Shown here: positions 1 through 9,026 of the stretch, piece after piece
Position numbering within the stretch: position 1 is the stretch's first letter
How the letters are laid out: every line of letters begins with the position of its first letter
Origin: Saprospiraceae bacterium
GTDB lineage: Bacteria; Bacteroidota; Bacteroidia; Chitinophagales; Saprospiraceae
Length of the DNA: 36,474 nt
NCBI GenBank assembly: GCA_013140975.1
Contig: JABFRV010000055.1
Coordinates: 1 to 36,474 of the forward strand
Direction of reading: 5' to 3'
Notes under the pieces: generated by a model
Database searches by the model: none
Told to the model about the DNA's origin: nothing
Seen by the model: only the letters and a program-made list of their open reading frames with translations
Program-made: the position numbers and the translations under genes

Positions 1-1
1 T

Positions 2-100
2 TTATTAATCATTGAACAAAAAACAAGAAAAGTTGACAACTATAAAAATTTATACAAATTGAAAGAAAAAATTGCAACCTTTGTCCAGCGTAACCCTTAG
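2..100 (+). CDS. 3' end of an unidentified CDS (partial)
   Basis: One frame on the plus strand is open from the window edge to a TAG at 98-100 and gives 32 residues rich in Lys and hydrophobic residues, ending in VQRNP. The other two frames stop within the first 15 bases. The codon mix looks like coding DNA, and the next gene on the minus strand begins only after an 80-bp gap, as expected for a convergent gene end. There is too little sequence to assign a family. It could also be a chance open stretch in AT-rich DNA. Confidence 0.45.
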   Translation, partial: LLIIEQKTRKVDNYKNLYKLKEKIATFVQRNP

Positions 101-180
101 AATTTCAACTAAGATTAGGACATGCTCGTAATCCTGTAGAAAATATTATTCTCATTTGTTAGGTTTTATATCAGTGGTAA

Positions 181-1461
181 TCAGGATTTATTACTTTTAT
201 TAATTGTAAACGGCCTTATTATCAACCGCAACGCCTGATCATAAAAAACATATGACCAGAACCAGTTGAATAGTACAATTAATTTATTGCGAACACCAAT
301 TAAATAATAAATATGTACAAACAACCAACTCAACCATGCAAAAATTCCACTGGAATGAAAACTCCCAATATCGACAACTGCTTTATGCCTTCCAATTGTT
401 GCTAATTGACCTTTATCAAAATATTCAAACGGACTCAATTTTTTCCCTTTTAATATCTTTGAAAGATGATTGGCTTGTTGCAATGCTACAGGTGCTACCT
501 GTGGAAGTCCATTGGGAAATTTATCAGTTGTTACATAGGACATATCTCCAATCACAAAAACATCATGCAAGCCCTTTACTGTGTGAAATCGATCTGCAAT
601 TATTCTTCCGTTTTCATGATAACACTCATTTTTAAGACCTGGAATATGCTGAGGACTAATTCCAGCAGCCCAAATAATTTTGAAGGCTTCCAGCGTTGAT
701 CCATCCTGCAATTGAATTTGTCCATCTTGAATACTTTGAACTCTTTTACCCAAACTCACATTTACTCCCAAATTTTGCAAATCTTTTAAAGCTCTGTGTG
801 AAGATTGTACAGACATAGATGGTAATAATCGATCCGCGCCTTGTATAATATGAATGTCCATTTTATGTATCGCAAGATCAGGATAATCTCTTGGAAGAAC
901 GTGTTTCTTTAATTCTGCTAAAGCTCCGGCAATCTCGACACCTGTAGGGCCACCTCCGATTATGACAATATCCAACAGAGGAGATATATCTTCATCTCCT
1001 TTTATCATGAGCGCTTTCTCAAGATCTTCCAGAATTTTATTTCTAAGGTAAAGTGCTTCCGAAATAGATTTTAAAGGAATTGTATAGGTTTCAAATTGTT
1101 TATTATTATAATAATTTGTTTTTGCTCCTTGTGCCAATACTAATTTATCATAGCGGATTGTACCAAAATTGGTTTTCACTTTTTTCTCATCAATAAGTAT
1201 TTCTTCAACTTCAGCATTACGAACAAAAAAATTAGGATTACTTTGAAAACTCTTTCTTAAAGGAAAACAAATTGAACTCGGTTCAAGACCTGCCATCGCA
1301 ACCTGATAGAATAATGGTTGAAATTGATGATAATTATTCTTATCGAGTAATACAATTTGGTACTTAGAATTTTGCAATTTATGCGCGAGAGTAAAACCTC
1401 CAAAACCAGCTCCAACGATGACCAATCTCTCAAGCGAACTTTCTGGAATATTTAATGGCAT
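181..1461 (-). CDS. ndh: Type II NADH dehydrogenase (NDH-2, NAD(P)/FAD-dependent)
   Basis: This is a non-proton-pumping NADH:quinone oxidoreductase of the respiratory chain, bound to the cytoplasmic face of the inner membrane. Visible signatures are the N-terminal FAD-binding GAGFGG (about residues 18-23), the second dinucleotide-binding GGGPTGVE (about 168-175), a VIGD motif for FAD (about 300), and a VAPVALQQ segment matching the quinone-site AQxAxQ region. The C-terminal 60 residues are rich in Trp, Tyr and Phe and amphipathic, as in the membrane-anchoring end of NDH-2. The length of 426 aa is normal. It is divergent from the cytochrome c peroxidase gene, 66 bp away. The family call is secure; the electron acceptor (menaquinone is likely in Bacteroidota) is inferred. 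Confidence 0.9.
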   Translation of the reverse strand: MPLNIPESSLERLVIVGAGFGGFTLAHKLQNSKYQIVLLDKNNYHQFQPLFYQVAMAGLEPSSICFPLRKSFQSNPNFFVRNAEVEEILIDEKKVKTNFGTIRYDKLVLAQGAKTNYYNNKQFETYTIPLKSISEALYLRNKILEDLEKALMIKGDEDISPLLDIVIIGGGPTGVEIAGALAELKKHVLPRDYPDLAIHKMDIHIIQGADRLLPSMSVQSSHRALKDLQNLGVNVSLGKRVQSIQDGQIQLQDGSTLEAFKIIWAAGISPQHIPGLKNECYHENGRIIADRFHTVKGLHDVFVIGDMSYVTTDKFPNGLPQVAPVALQQANHLSKILKGKKLSPFEYFDKGQLATIGRHKAVVDIGSFHSSGIFAWLSWLFVHIYYLIGVRNKLIVLFNWFWSYVFYDQALRLIIRPFTINKSNKS

Positions 1462-1527
1462 ATATCAAAAACAATTAAGTCAATAGATGGTTTATTTTAT
1501 GAATACAATTCAGCAAATAATTGGTGA

Positions 1528-2595
1528 ATGTTTAAAGCATTAATTGCTTCATTAATAATTCTATTCTTTTGCCTTTGCAAGGTAAGCTTACCTAATATTG
1601 AAGAATCTTCTTCTATCACAAAAGATAGTTTGGCAATACGCGAAATTGGTCATCTTCTTTTTTTTGATAAAAATTTGTCGTATGATAAATCTATATCTTG
1701 TTCTACCTGTCATGATCCTACTCTTGCATTTACAGATGGTTACAAACTTTCAGTAAATTCTAAAGCTGAGAACTTACAAAGAAACTCACCAACCTTACTT
1801 AACATCAATAATCGTGAAAATTTCAATTGGGCTAATCCCTCTATTCAAACACTTATTCAACAGATGCAACGTCCACTTTATGGTACACATCCAGTCGAAC
1901 TAGGAATAAAAGGAAATGAACCTGATATCTTTCCCAGGATAAAAGCAAACATGGAATACAAAAGATTATACCAGCTTGCATTTGGAAAGAACATTCAGAA
2001 TTTAAAACTTCAAGATATTGAAGTTTCATTGGAGCATTATATTAAAACCTTACAAAGTAGAAATTCTCCATTTGATAAATTTCTAATTACTAAAGACAGC
2101 AACTATCTTAATGAAGAACAATGGTATGGTTTCTACTTATTCCATTCAGATAGTATAGATTGCAGTGCTTGTCACGGTGGTGTTGATTCTTTTTCGCCGG
2201 ATCGTGGAGGCAATTTTGCCAATATTGGCTTGTATAATTGCAATGGAAAATATCCTACAAAAGATTCAGGGATTGAAAACGAATCTCATGATCAAGATGA
2301 CAATGGATTGTTCCGGATTCCTACATTGCGAAACGTAGCCATAACCGGACCATACTATCATGATGGAAGTGAAGAAAATCTTGAATCAATAATTAAAAAC
2401 TATGAACGCTCAGGCAGGATGATTGACTATGGAGATTGCAAAGGCGATGGTGCCAATAACCCAAATATTGATGGAAGGTTACAAAAATTTAATTTGCAGG
2501 AGAATGAACGCAGAGCTTTAATTTCCTTCCTTCATAGTCTTACAGACACAAGTTATCTATCTAACAAAATGTTTCGGGATCCTTTTTCGAAATAG
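1528..2595 (+). CDS. Di-haem cytochrome c peroxidase (CcpA/MauG family)
   Basis: This is a periplasmic di-haem c-type protein that reduces hydrogen peroxide with electrons from small cytochromes, or acts as a MauG-like oxidase. An N-terminal hydrophobic segment (residues 3-18) serves for export. Two c-type haem sites are plain: CSTCH at 58-62 and CSACH at 212-216. The family motifs GHLLFFD (41-47), TPTLRN-like IPTLRN and GPYYHDGS in the C-terminal half are also present. At 355 aa it is the usual size. Bacteroidota carry many such paralogues, and this one has no maturation or partner gene next to it. Peroxidase versus MauG-like activity cannot be decided from sequence alone. Its stop is 3 bp from the end of the convergent glycosidase gene. 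Confidence 0.9.
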   Translation: MFKALIASLIILFFCLCKVSLPNIEESSSITKDSLAIREIGHLLFFDKNLSYDKSISCSTCHDPTLAFTDGYKLSVNSKAENLQRNSPTLLNINNRENFNWANPSIQTLIQQMQRPLYGTHPVELGIKGNEPDIFPRIKANMEYKRLYQLAFGKNIQNLKLQDIEVSLEHYIKTLQSRNSPFDKFLITKDSNYLNEEQWYGFYLFHSDSIDCSACHGGVDSFSPDRGGNFANIGLYNCNGKYPTKDSGIENESHDQDDNGLFRIPTLRNVAITGPYYHDGSEENLESIIKNYERSGRMIDYGDCKGDGANNPNIDGRLQKFNLQENERRALISFLHSLTDTSYLSNKMFRDPFSK

Positions 2596-2598
2596 TTC

Positions 2599-4182
2599 TT
2601 AAATCCTTGCAGGCAATAGTTTATCGCTACATCTTTTTTCTTTCTGCTTGGCGATATCCTTACATTCTTTTATACAAGAGGGATCATTTATACAATTTAT
2701 GATACACTCATCCTTTTCTCTTTCGATTAGCAATTCGCAATATTTAATTCTATTTTTTTCTATGAAGGATTTTTCATATTTCAACTCGTCTTTTATTCTT
2801 TTTAAGGTAATTTTTTCTCCAGCGAAAAAAGTTTTAACCCTCCTGGTATTATAACCTGGTGCTGTTACTCTAAGAATTTTGATTTTCTTATCACTTTTAA
2901 ATTCAAATCTTCCCTGGGCGTCTGTATGTTCAAAAATAAATTTGCCTCTTGACAATGATGCTCTTACAACAGCATTCGCAATAGGTGAATTATCCCGGTC
3001 TACGATTACAGCAGAATATGATTTCTTAAATGAGCGAGTCTTGGCTACCCTTGTTTCAAGAATCTGGCATTGTGATGAAACCGGAACATAACTTTTGCAA
3101 TTTCTGGATTCATTCGCAACTAGCTTTAAATTGTGCAAGCTATCCATAATTCCATAATCAGGACTCCAATTAACATCATGATATTGCCACCATGAATATC
3201 CCAAAGATCCACAATCTCTGCATGCTTTAAGCGTTGTTTTAAAAAATTCTGCTTGTTCTTTTTCTGAACCATTTTTCAATTTATGTTTTCCAAACTGACT
3301 AGAAGCAAATCCTGTTTCTCCTATCATCCAGGGCTTCTGAATGGTAGTCGATATCCATTTCAACTGTTTCATGTATGCTTCCAAAGAACCATCATCTTCG
3401 GGATACAAATGAAAAGAAAGGAAATCAACATTTAATAATTCGGGATCCCAATCAAAAGTTGTATTCGCATCTGTAAGTCCAATCGTAATTAATTGATTGT
3501 TAGTGTTATTTCTGATAGATGCACACCATTGCTTAATTATTGCCTTGACTTCACGTTTGTCTTTTATGGTATGAAAGTAAGAGGGTTCATTTGCAAGATC
3601 ATAGGCAATAATCGTTGTATCTTCACTATACCTTCTCGCAAGAAATTGCAAATAGATATTGTAATCTTCTGAAGTTGGAAAAAGGTGTACTCCTTTTCCA
3701 CCGGAAAGAAGAATTATTTTTAATCCTGCTTCACGTGCTGCGATAACAATTTTATCCAACAGTTGAAAATGATCTTCAAAAGGTTCTTTAAAATATTGAA
3801 GTTTTAAAGGACCATAATAATAGGAAATATCTAATGTAGCGGGTCCCTCAATTTTATCTCCACGCTGAATGAATCCATATGCAAAATCGAAAACTCGAAT
3901 GGTATTATATCCAAGAGATGAAATTAATGTAAAGTCACGTTTTAAATTTTCATAACATTCAGAAGCATCCTTACAATTTGAGTCCTTAGGATATGTACAA
4001 TATGTCATACTTGGGGAAACAAAGTATGAATTCGTTCCTTCATGTCTAATGCTCACACCATAATTTAGAACTATTGGAGTAAATCTTTCGTTATTAATAA
4101 AGATCTTATCCCTTACAATTTTAGCTTGACCAAATGCTATTATAAGTGTTAAATTCGAAACCCAAAAAACTAATAATCGCAT
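2599..4182 (-). CDS. Secreted GH5-like glycoside hydrolase with carboxypeptidase-regulatory-like domain and Cys-rich tail
   Basis: A signal peptide (MRLLVFW..., ending near FGQA) leads into a TIM-barrel glycosidase domain at about 30-355. The clan GH-A signatures are visible: NEP with acid/base E199 (DLANEP), H258 in SFHLYP, and nucleophile E289 in IGETG, followed by WWQYHD. A cellulase, mannanase or related beta-glycan hydrolase role is likely, but the substrate cannot be read. Residues about 387-465 form a beta-sandwich of the carboxypeptidase-regulatory type (IANAVVRA, TDAQGRFEF). The last 50 residues are charged, probably helical, and contain six cysteines. No T9SS C-terminal domain is recognisable. 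The start ATG lies 3 nt after the stop of the upstream CHU_C gene, and the TAGGAG around that stop can act as ribosome site, so the two are co-transcribed. Confidence 0.8.
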   Translation of the reverse strand: MRLLVFWVSNLTLIIAFGQAKIVRDKIFINNERFTPIVLNYGVSIRHEGTNSYFVSPSMTYCTYPKDSNCKDASECYENLKRDFTLISSLGYNTIRVFDFAYGFIQRGDKIEGPATLDISYYYGPLKLQYFKEPFEDHFQLLDKIVIAAREAGLKIILLSGGKGVHLFPTSEDYNIYLQFLARRYSEDTTIIAYDLANEPSYFHTIKDKREVKAIIKQWCASIRNNTNNQLITIGLTDANTTFDWDPELLNVDFLSFHLYPEDDGSLEAYMKQLKWISTTIQKPWMIGETGFASSQFGKHKLKNGSEKEQAEFFKTTLKACRDCGSLGYSWWQYHDVNWSPDYGIMDSLHNLKLVANESRNCKSYVPVSSQCQILETRVAKTRSFKKSYSAVIVDRDNSPIANAVVRASLSRGKFIFEHTDAQGRFEFKSDKKIKILRVTAPGYNTRRVKTFFAGEKITLKRIKDELKYEKSFIEKNRIKYCELLIEREKDECIINCINDPSCIKECKDIAKQKEKRCSDKLLPARI

Positions 4183-4185
4183 CTC

Positions 4186-5565
4186 CTATCGTATAATCGT
4201 AAATGTTCCTTTTTTGAGCAGTTCAATTTTGTTTTCACAATCATTTATTACACCTTTCAGCAAATAGGTATATGTCTCGGTTGGATGACTTTGATCAGGT
4301 CTCCAGGCTTCATCTTTATTTTTAGATTCAAAGACTCTCTTTCCCCAACGATTATAAATTTCAAGTTCATAAGATTCTATTAGATCCTTGAATGTAGGAT
4401 CCAAAATAACTGGCGCAAAACTATTGTTATTCATTTCTAGCGGTGTAATTACGTTGGGAAATTTCATAATATTATCAACATTTGCTCCGGCAATTACTTC
4501 TAAAGTGTCCGTTGAAAATTTACAGCCGTTACTTGAAGTTAAAATATAAGTTCCCGGATTTGAAATTTTTATTACATCCGTCATTTGACCTGATAACCAA
4601 CTAAAAGAAGTGTAATTATGTTTTATAGAACGAATGAATGAGTCGGCCGGAAAACAAATTTTTTCAGCTCCAAATAATTCTTCACTTTCTTCCTGAAGAG
4701 ATTTTTGTTTTATAAAAATTGTATCAGTAATTGCAGGACAATTTTTACTCGTCTTTGCCTCAACGACAACAAAATTATCAGCATGTTTTACTGTAGTGCT
4801 ATCACCGGAACCACCATTGCTCCATTTTACATCTACAAATCCAGATTTAATTCCAACTCTTATTGATTCACCTTCACATAGAAGAACTTCTTTGGTAGGA
4901 GACAATTCGGGAGCATCTTTAATTTTTATAAGTTCTACATCGTCAACAAAAGTATAATAAAATACAGATGCCGGCCTTTCACCTGGACCAATAAACAAGG
5001 TATCACCTTTGGATAATCCTGAGAACCTTCCAATTATGATATGATCTTCTCCACCACATGCAGTGTAATTAAAACTATATTGCTTATAAGCTCTATGAGG
5101 CAGATGTTCTCCATCTGGAGTTGTCCAATAAGGCGTAACTACACCAACAAGACTAAAGTCATTATACATTGGCATGCCAGTTTGAAAATTTACACCAATC
5201 TCATCCAAAGAATATTTCGAGAAGCTATCAATTGCTAACCAGAAACTAAATTTATATTCTGATCCAGCCTCTAATGGAGATGAAAGAATATTTGCAAGGT
5301 ACTCAAACTTTCCGATGCTAAAAAAACCTCCATGTTTCTTTCCTGTATGTGTTAAAATATCTCTGATGTCAGAAGATCCAGGGCTTGGGGCAAACCAATC
5401 AACCGGATCATTCGCAGTGGTTTTAAAAAAAAATTCGAGCCAAGGCCTTCCTAAAGTATTACACTTATCACATTTTTCAAAACCCGGATTGGTAATCAGG
5501 TTTTGAGAATAAAAATTCGTAATCGAAAACAAAAAAATACTTACTATTTTTAAAGTTTTTGTCAT
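4186..5565 (-). CDS. Secreted protein with gliding-motility-associated C-terminal (CHU_C, T9SS type B) domain
   Basis: Residues 1-20 are a signal peptide ending in YSQ. The mature N-terminus starts NLITNPGFE, typical of carbohydrate-binding-like jelly-roll modules in Bacteroidota exoproteins; the module spans about 22-215. A middle section (about 225-360) has two beta-sandwich, PKD-like repeats with paired cysteines (LLCEGESI, VKWSNG). The final 90 residues are the type B sorting domain: FPNVITP, then YELEIYNRWGKRVFES, then a closing short beta-strand. Such proteins are exported through the T9SS and released or bound at the cell surface. It is the first gene of a two-gene unit with the GH5-like enzyme, which suggests a shared role in surface polysaccharide handling. 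No catalytic motif is seen. Confidence 0.85.
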   Translation of the reverse strand: MTKTLKIVSIFLFSITNFYSQNLITNPGFEKCDKCNTLGRPWLEFFFKTTANDPVDWFAPSPGSSDIRDILTHTGKKHGGFFSIGKFEYLANILSSPLEAGSEYKFSFWLAIDSFSKYSLDEIGVNFQTGMPMYNDFSLVGVVTPYWTTPDGEHLPHRAYKQYSFNYTACGGEDHIIIGRFSGLSKGDTLFIGPGERPASVFYYTFVDDVELIKIKDAPELSPTKEVLLCEGESIRVGIKSGFVDVKWSNGGSGDSTTVKHADNFVVVEAKTSKNCPAITDTIFIKQKSLQEESEELFGAEKICFPADSFIRSIKHNYTSFSWLSGQMTDVIKISNPGTYILTSSNGCKFSTDTLEVIAGANVDNIMKFPNVITPLEMNNNSFAPVILDPTFKDLIESYELEIYNRWGKRVFESKNKDEAWRPDQSHPTETYTYLLKGVINDCENKIELLKKGTFTIIR

Positions 5566-5647
5566 AATTGATTCTTGTTATATATATTCTTTAATTCGTA
5601 TTGTATAATTGCATCAAGTATTTCGTATCTCTTAATTCGCAATTTAA

Positions 5648-8600
5648 TTACTCCGGCCATCTTCCCGGTGTATATGGAGCATTTTTCAATTCTAACTCTT
5701 TTTCTAATTCTTCAATGCCCATTTTAATTTCTTTAAGAGTAGAAAGTACTCCTTTTAATTGTTTGTTTCCAATCTCAAATGATTCCTTATACATTCCAGG
5801 AATATCACTTGTTGTTCCATATAAAGCCCACATACAAGTATAGAGTCGATCATTCACTGAAGATTTGGTTTCAAATTCGCGTCCGGCAATACTATGATCT
5901 CCTTGTAAAAGAACAGTGCTTTGTATAAGCTTATCTCTTAACTTTGAATTTCTCTCAAGAATTGATGCCACAGGATGCGTTAAATCAAAAGTCGCCAGCT
6001 TAATATTTTCTATTCTTTGTTTTAAGTTTTCAACAATATCATTTGCAGCAGAAAGCTTTTTTAATGATTTATCCAATTGTTGATAAAAAGCAACATTCTC
6101 CTTAAAGTCTGATTGAGGTATTGAACTGTTATCTAATTTCTTAACATTGATAGTTTGGGAATTACCCATTGCTGTATAAATTCCATCCACAACTTTAGCC
6201 ATAGAAACAGAATACGTTCCCGGAGCAATTAAATGTCCAGATTGATCGGATGAAAAAAGTTGATCAGGTTCAGGGGTCTGTCTTTGATTAACTGGGTCCG
6301 GAATCGGGCCCCGTAGATCCCATGAAATTTTTTGCAATCCTTTAGCCATTGATGCTTTCAAATGCCTTACAATGTTACCTGATGCATCTTTTACTGTGAA
6401 TAATAGATACGGATCTTGTTGTCTGTCTTCTAATCGAAGACTATCAAATGAAGGGTAGAAAACTTTTTCTTTCTTTTCAATTTTTGCTTTTTCGTTTTCT
6501 TTTCTTGCAGCTTTGATTTTTTTAACTTCATCTTTTACATAATAATAAATAGTTGCTGCGGGTTCCGGATTATTGGCGACATAATATGAACTTCCCAAAT
6601 GTCCTTTTCCCCGTAAGCCATGACGAAGAGATGGTATATATGAAAGCGCATCTTTTACAGGATAGATGAGTGCGTCCTTTGTCAAGTCTTCTTTCTTGCA
6701 ATTTCTCAACAATGAATAGTCATCAAGAATGTAAAATCCTCTTCCAAATGTTCCTAATACCAGATCATTTTCTCTTCTCTGAATTTCAATATCCCGAACT
6801 GCGATTGTAGGAAGGCCATTCTTTAATGAATACCAATTACTTCCACCGTTATTGCTAAAGTGTACACCAAACTCGGTACCAACAAATAATAAATTCTTAT
6901 CCATATGGTCTTCAGCAATACTATACACTGATCCCCTTTCCGGAAGATTATTACTTATCAAATTCCATGTTTTTCCTGCGTCTGTTGTTTTCACAACATA
7001 GGGTTTGAAATCACCATATCGATGATGATTAAAGCATGCATATGCGGTATTTTTATCATGAAGAGACGCGATTATCTGATGAACATAGGATTGCTTCGGA
7101 ATCCCATTTATATTATCAATCGCATTCCAGTTTTTACCACCATCAAGTGTAAGCTGAATTAGTCCATCATCTGTTCCAACCCAAATCATATTCTGATCAA
7201 ACTTACTTTCTGCAATAGTTGTCGTCTGACCATAAATATCTGTGCTTTGATTTTTTGCAACTGCGTCCATAGACCAGACGCGTCCCATAACTTCTAATTT
7301 ATTTCGATCTATTTTTCTTGTAAGATCAGGACTTATTACTTTCCAATTATTACCACGGTCATCTGTGCGCCAAACTCTATTACTTCCAAAATATAATCTT
7401 TTGTTGTCAAATTGACTTATAAGTAAAGGTGAATCCCAATTCCATTTTATTGCAGGATCATTTTCTCCTTCGATAGGTTTTATCCATAACATTTCACCAC
7501 TTTTTCTATCAAATCTTATTAACCCTCCATATTGGCTTTGCGCAAAAATCATATCCGGATTCGATTGATCAACTTGCGTTTCAAAACCATCACCAGTAGA
7601 AGTAGCATACCAATCGTCATTGGAAACTCCATTACCAGATATTGTTCTGCTTGGTCCTCCAAGACTCATATTATCCTGTGTACCTCCATGTACATGATAA
7701 AATGGAGTAGCATTATCCGTACTCACTTTGTAAAACTGTGTAATAGGAAGATTTGCTTTATAATCCCAGGACTTTGCAAAATCAAAAGTCTCATAAATTC
7801 CTCCATCACATCCTACTATCAGGTGATTGTTGTCTTTGGGATCAATCCAGATTGCATGATTATCTACGTGTTTATTTATTTCTCCTAAATTGATTACAGT
7901 TTTTCCTGCATCATGACTGACTTTAAAATATGTATCAGAAATAAAAATGCGATCAACATTTACAGGATCACACCAGATCTCTTGATAATAATTCCCTGAA
8001 GTTGCAAAACCGGATCTTTTTTCCCAATTCGCACCCCTGTCAGAAGATCTATAAATTCCACCGTTTTCACGTGATTCTACGACAGCAAAAACAATATCTG
8101 GATTTACTGGACTTATTGCGATTCCAATTCTTCCAATGTCTCCTGTAGGTAAACCACCTCCCAGTTGTTTCCAGGTCTGTCCTGCATCTGTAGATTTATA
8201 CAAAGCTGACTCAGGTCCACCTCCGATATATGTAAATACTTTTCTCATTCTCTGATGAAATGCTGCATATAAGACTTTAGGATCTCTGGGATCCATAATT
8301 ACCTCATTACATCCTGTATAATTGCTTACAGATTTAATTAATGTCCAGGTTTCACCTCCATCGGTTGTTTTATATAATCCTCTGTCACCTCCTTCTTTCC
8401 ATACCGGTCCATAAGCTGCAACATAAACTGTATTAGAATTAGAAGGATCGACAACGATCATTCCAATATGTTCTGAATTTTTTAAACCTTTATTTTTCCA
8501 GGTCTTTCCACCATCTTCTGATTTGTAAACTCCATCTCCGTACGCGACGGATCGTTGATTGTTATTTTCTCCGGAACCAACCCACACTGTCTTTGAATTC

Positions 8601-8899
8601 GTTGGATCGATTGTTACACATCCAATTGAATACGACCCTTGTTGATCAAAAATTGGTGTATATGTTGTACCCCGATTATTCGTCTTCCAAACTCCTCCCG
8701 ATGCTGCGGCAACGTAATACTCGCTATTGTTGTTGGGATTAACAGCTATGTCTGAAACCCTGCCGGAAGTTACAGCCGGACCAATGCTTCTGAACTGGAC
8801 TGCAGAAAACGTTTCAGAATTATACTCAGCGGGCTTGTCCTGAGAAAAAGCGTTCACTATAAAAAGTAAGAATAAAATTATATTAAAAAAATATTTCAT
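5648..8899 (-). CDS. Large secreted BNR/sortilin-type beta-propeller protein (VPS10-like)
   Basis: A signal peptide (to about residue 19, AFSQ) is followed by about 700 residues of BNR (Asp-box) repeats, seen as recurring SxDxGxTW units such as SEDGGKTW, TTDGGETW, STDAGQTW and TDDRGNNW. Two seven- or ten-bladed propellers of the sortilin/Vps10 kind are likely. The last 300 residues contain a Lys/Glu-rich helical insert (KAARKENEKAKIEKKEK), a beta-sandwich with DLRGPIP, and a helical end (about 960-1070). This 1000-1100 aa architecture is common in Bacteroidota and often annotated as glycosyl hydrolase, but no enzymatic residue set is evident, so a binding role is equally likely. It has no obvious T9SS tail. 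It lies 82 bp upstream of the CHU_C gene on the same strand and may share its transcript. Confidence 0.85.
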   Translation of the reverse strand: MKYFFNIILFLLFIVNAFSQDKPAEYNSETFSAVQFRSIGPAVTSGRVSDIAVNPNNNSEYYVAAASGGVWKTNNRGTTYTPIFDQQGSYSIGCVTIDPTNSKTVWVGSGENNNQRSVAYGDGVYKSEDGGKTWKNKGLKNSEHIGMIVVDPSNSNTVYVAAYGPVWKEGGDRGLYKTTDGGETWTLIKSVSNYTGCNEVIMDPRDPKVLYAAFHQRMRKVFTYIGGGPESALYKSTDAGQTWKQLGGGLPTGDIGRIGIAISPVNPDIVFAVVESRENGGIYRSSDRGANWEKRSGFATSGNYYQEIWCDPVNVDRIFISDTYFKVSHDAGKTVINLGEINKHVDNHAIWIDPKDNNHLIVGCDGGIYETFDFAKSWDYKANLPITQFYKVSTDNATPFYHVHGGTQDNMSLGGPSRTISGNGVSNDDWYATSTGDGFETQVDQSNPDMIFAQSQYGGLIRFDRKSGEMLWIKPIEGENDPAIKWNWDSPLLISQFDNKRLYFGSNRVWRTDDRGNNWKVISPDLTRKIDRNKLEVMGRVWSMDAVAKNQSTDIYGQTTTIAESKFDQNMIWVGTDDGLIQLTLDGGKNWNAIDNINGIPKQSYVHQIIASLHDKNTAYACFNHHRYGDFKPYVVKTTDAGKTWNLISNNLPERGSVYSIAEDHMDKNLLFVGTEFGVHFSNNGGSNWYSLKNGLPTIAVRDIEIQRRENDLVLGTFGRGFYILDDYSLLRNCKKEDLTKDALIYPVKDALSYIPSLRHGLRGKGHLGSSYYVANNPEPAATIYYYVKDEVKKIKAARKENEKAKIEKKEKVFYPSFDSLRLEDRQQDPYLLFTVKDASGNIVRHLKASMAKGLQKISWDLRGPIPDPVNQRQTPEPDQLFSSDQSGHLIAPGTYSVSMAKVVDGIYTAMGNSQTINVKKLDNSSIPQSDFKENVAFYQQLDKSLKKLSAANDIVENLKQRIENIKLATFDLTHPVASILERNSKLRDKLIQSTVLLQGDHSIAGREFETKSSVNDRLYTCMWALYGTTSDIPGMYKESFEIGNKQLKGVLSTLKEIKMGIEELEKELELKNAPYTPGRWPE

Positions 8900-9026
8900 A
8901 TAGGTTTTTTAAAACGGCATAAATATAAATCATTCCACAGAGCCTTATAAAATTATTTTATCCCCTTAGGATCGATATTCAGAATTAAGAAAGTAAAAAC
9001 TTATCTTCGCATCCAAAGCTTCTTTA

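Noticed and set aside
2648-3091. Two plus-strand frames opposite the GH5-like gene
   Set aside because: They are antisense to a coherent secreted enzyme and have no recognisable features.
7532-7888. 118-codon plus-strand frame inside the beta-propeller gene
   Set aside because: It lies opposite a well-supported coding region with clear BNR repeats; its product is low-complexity and resembles no protein.
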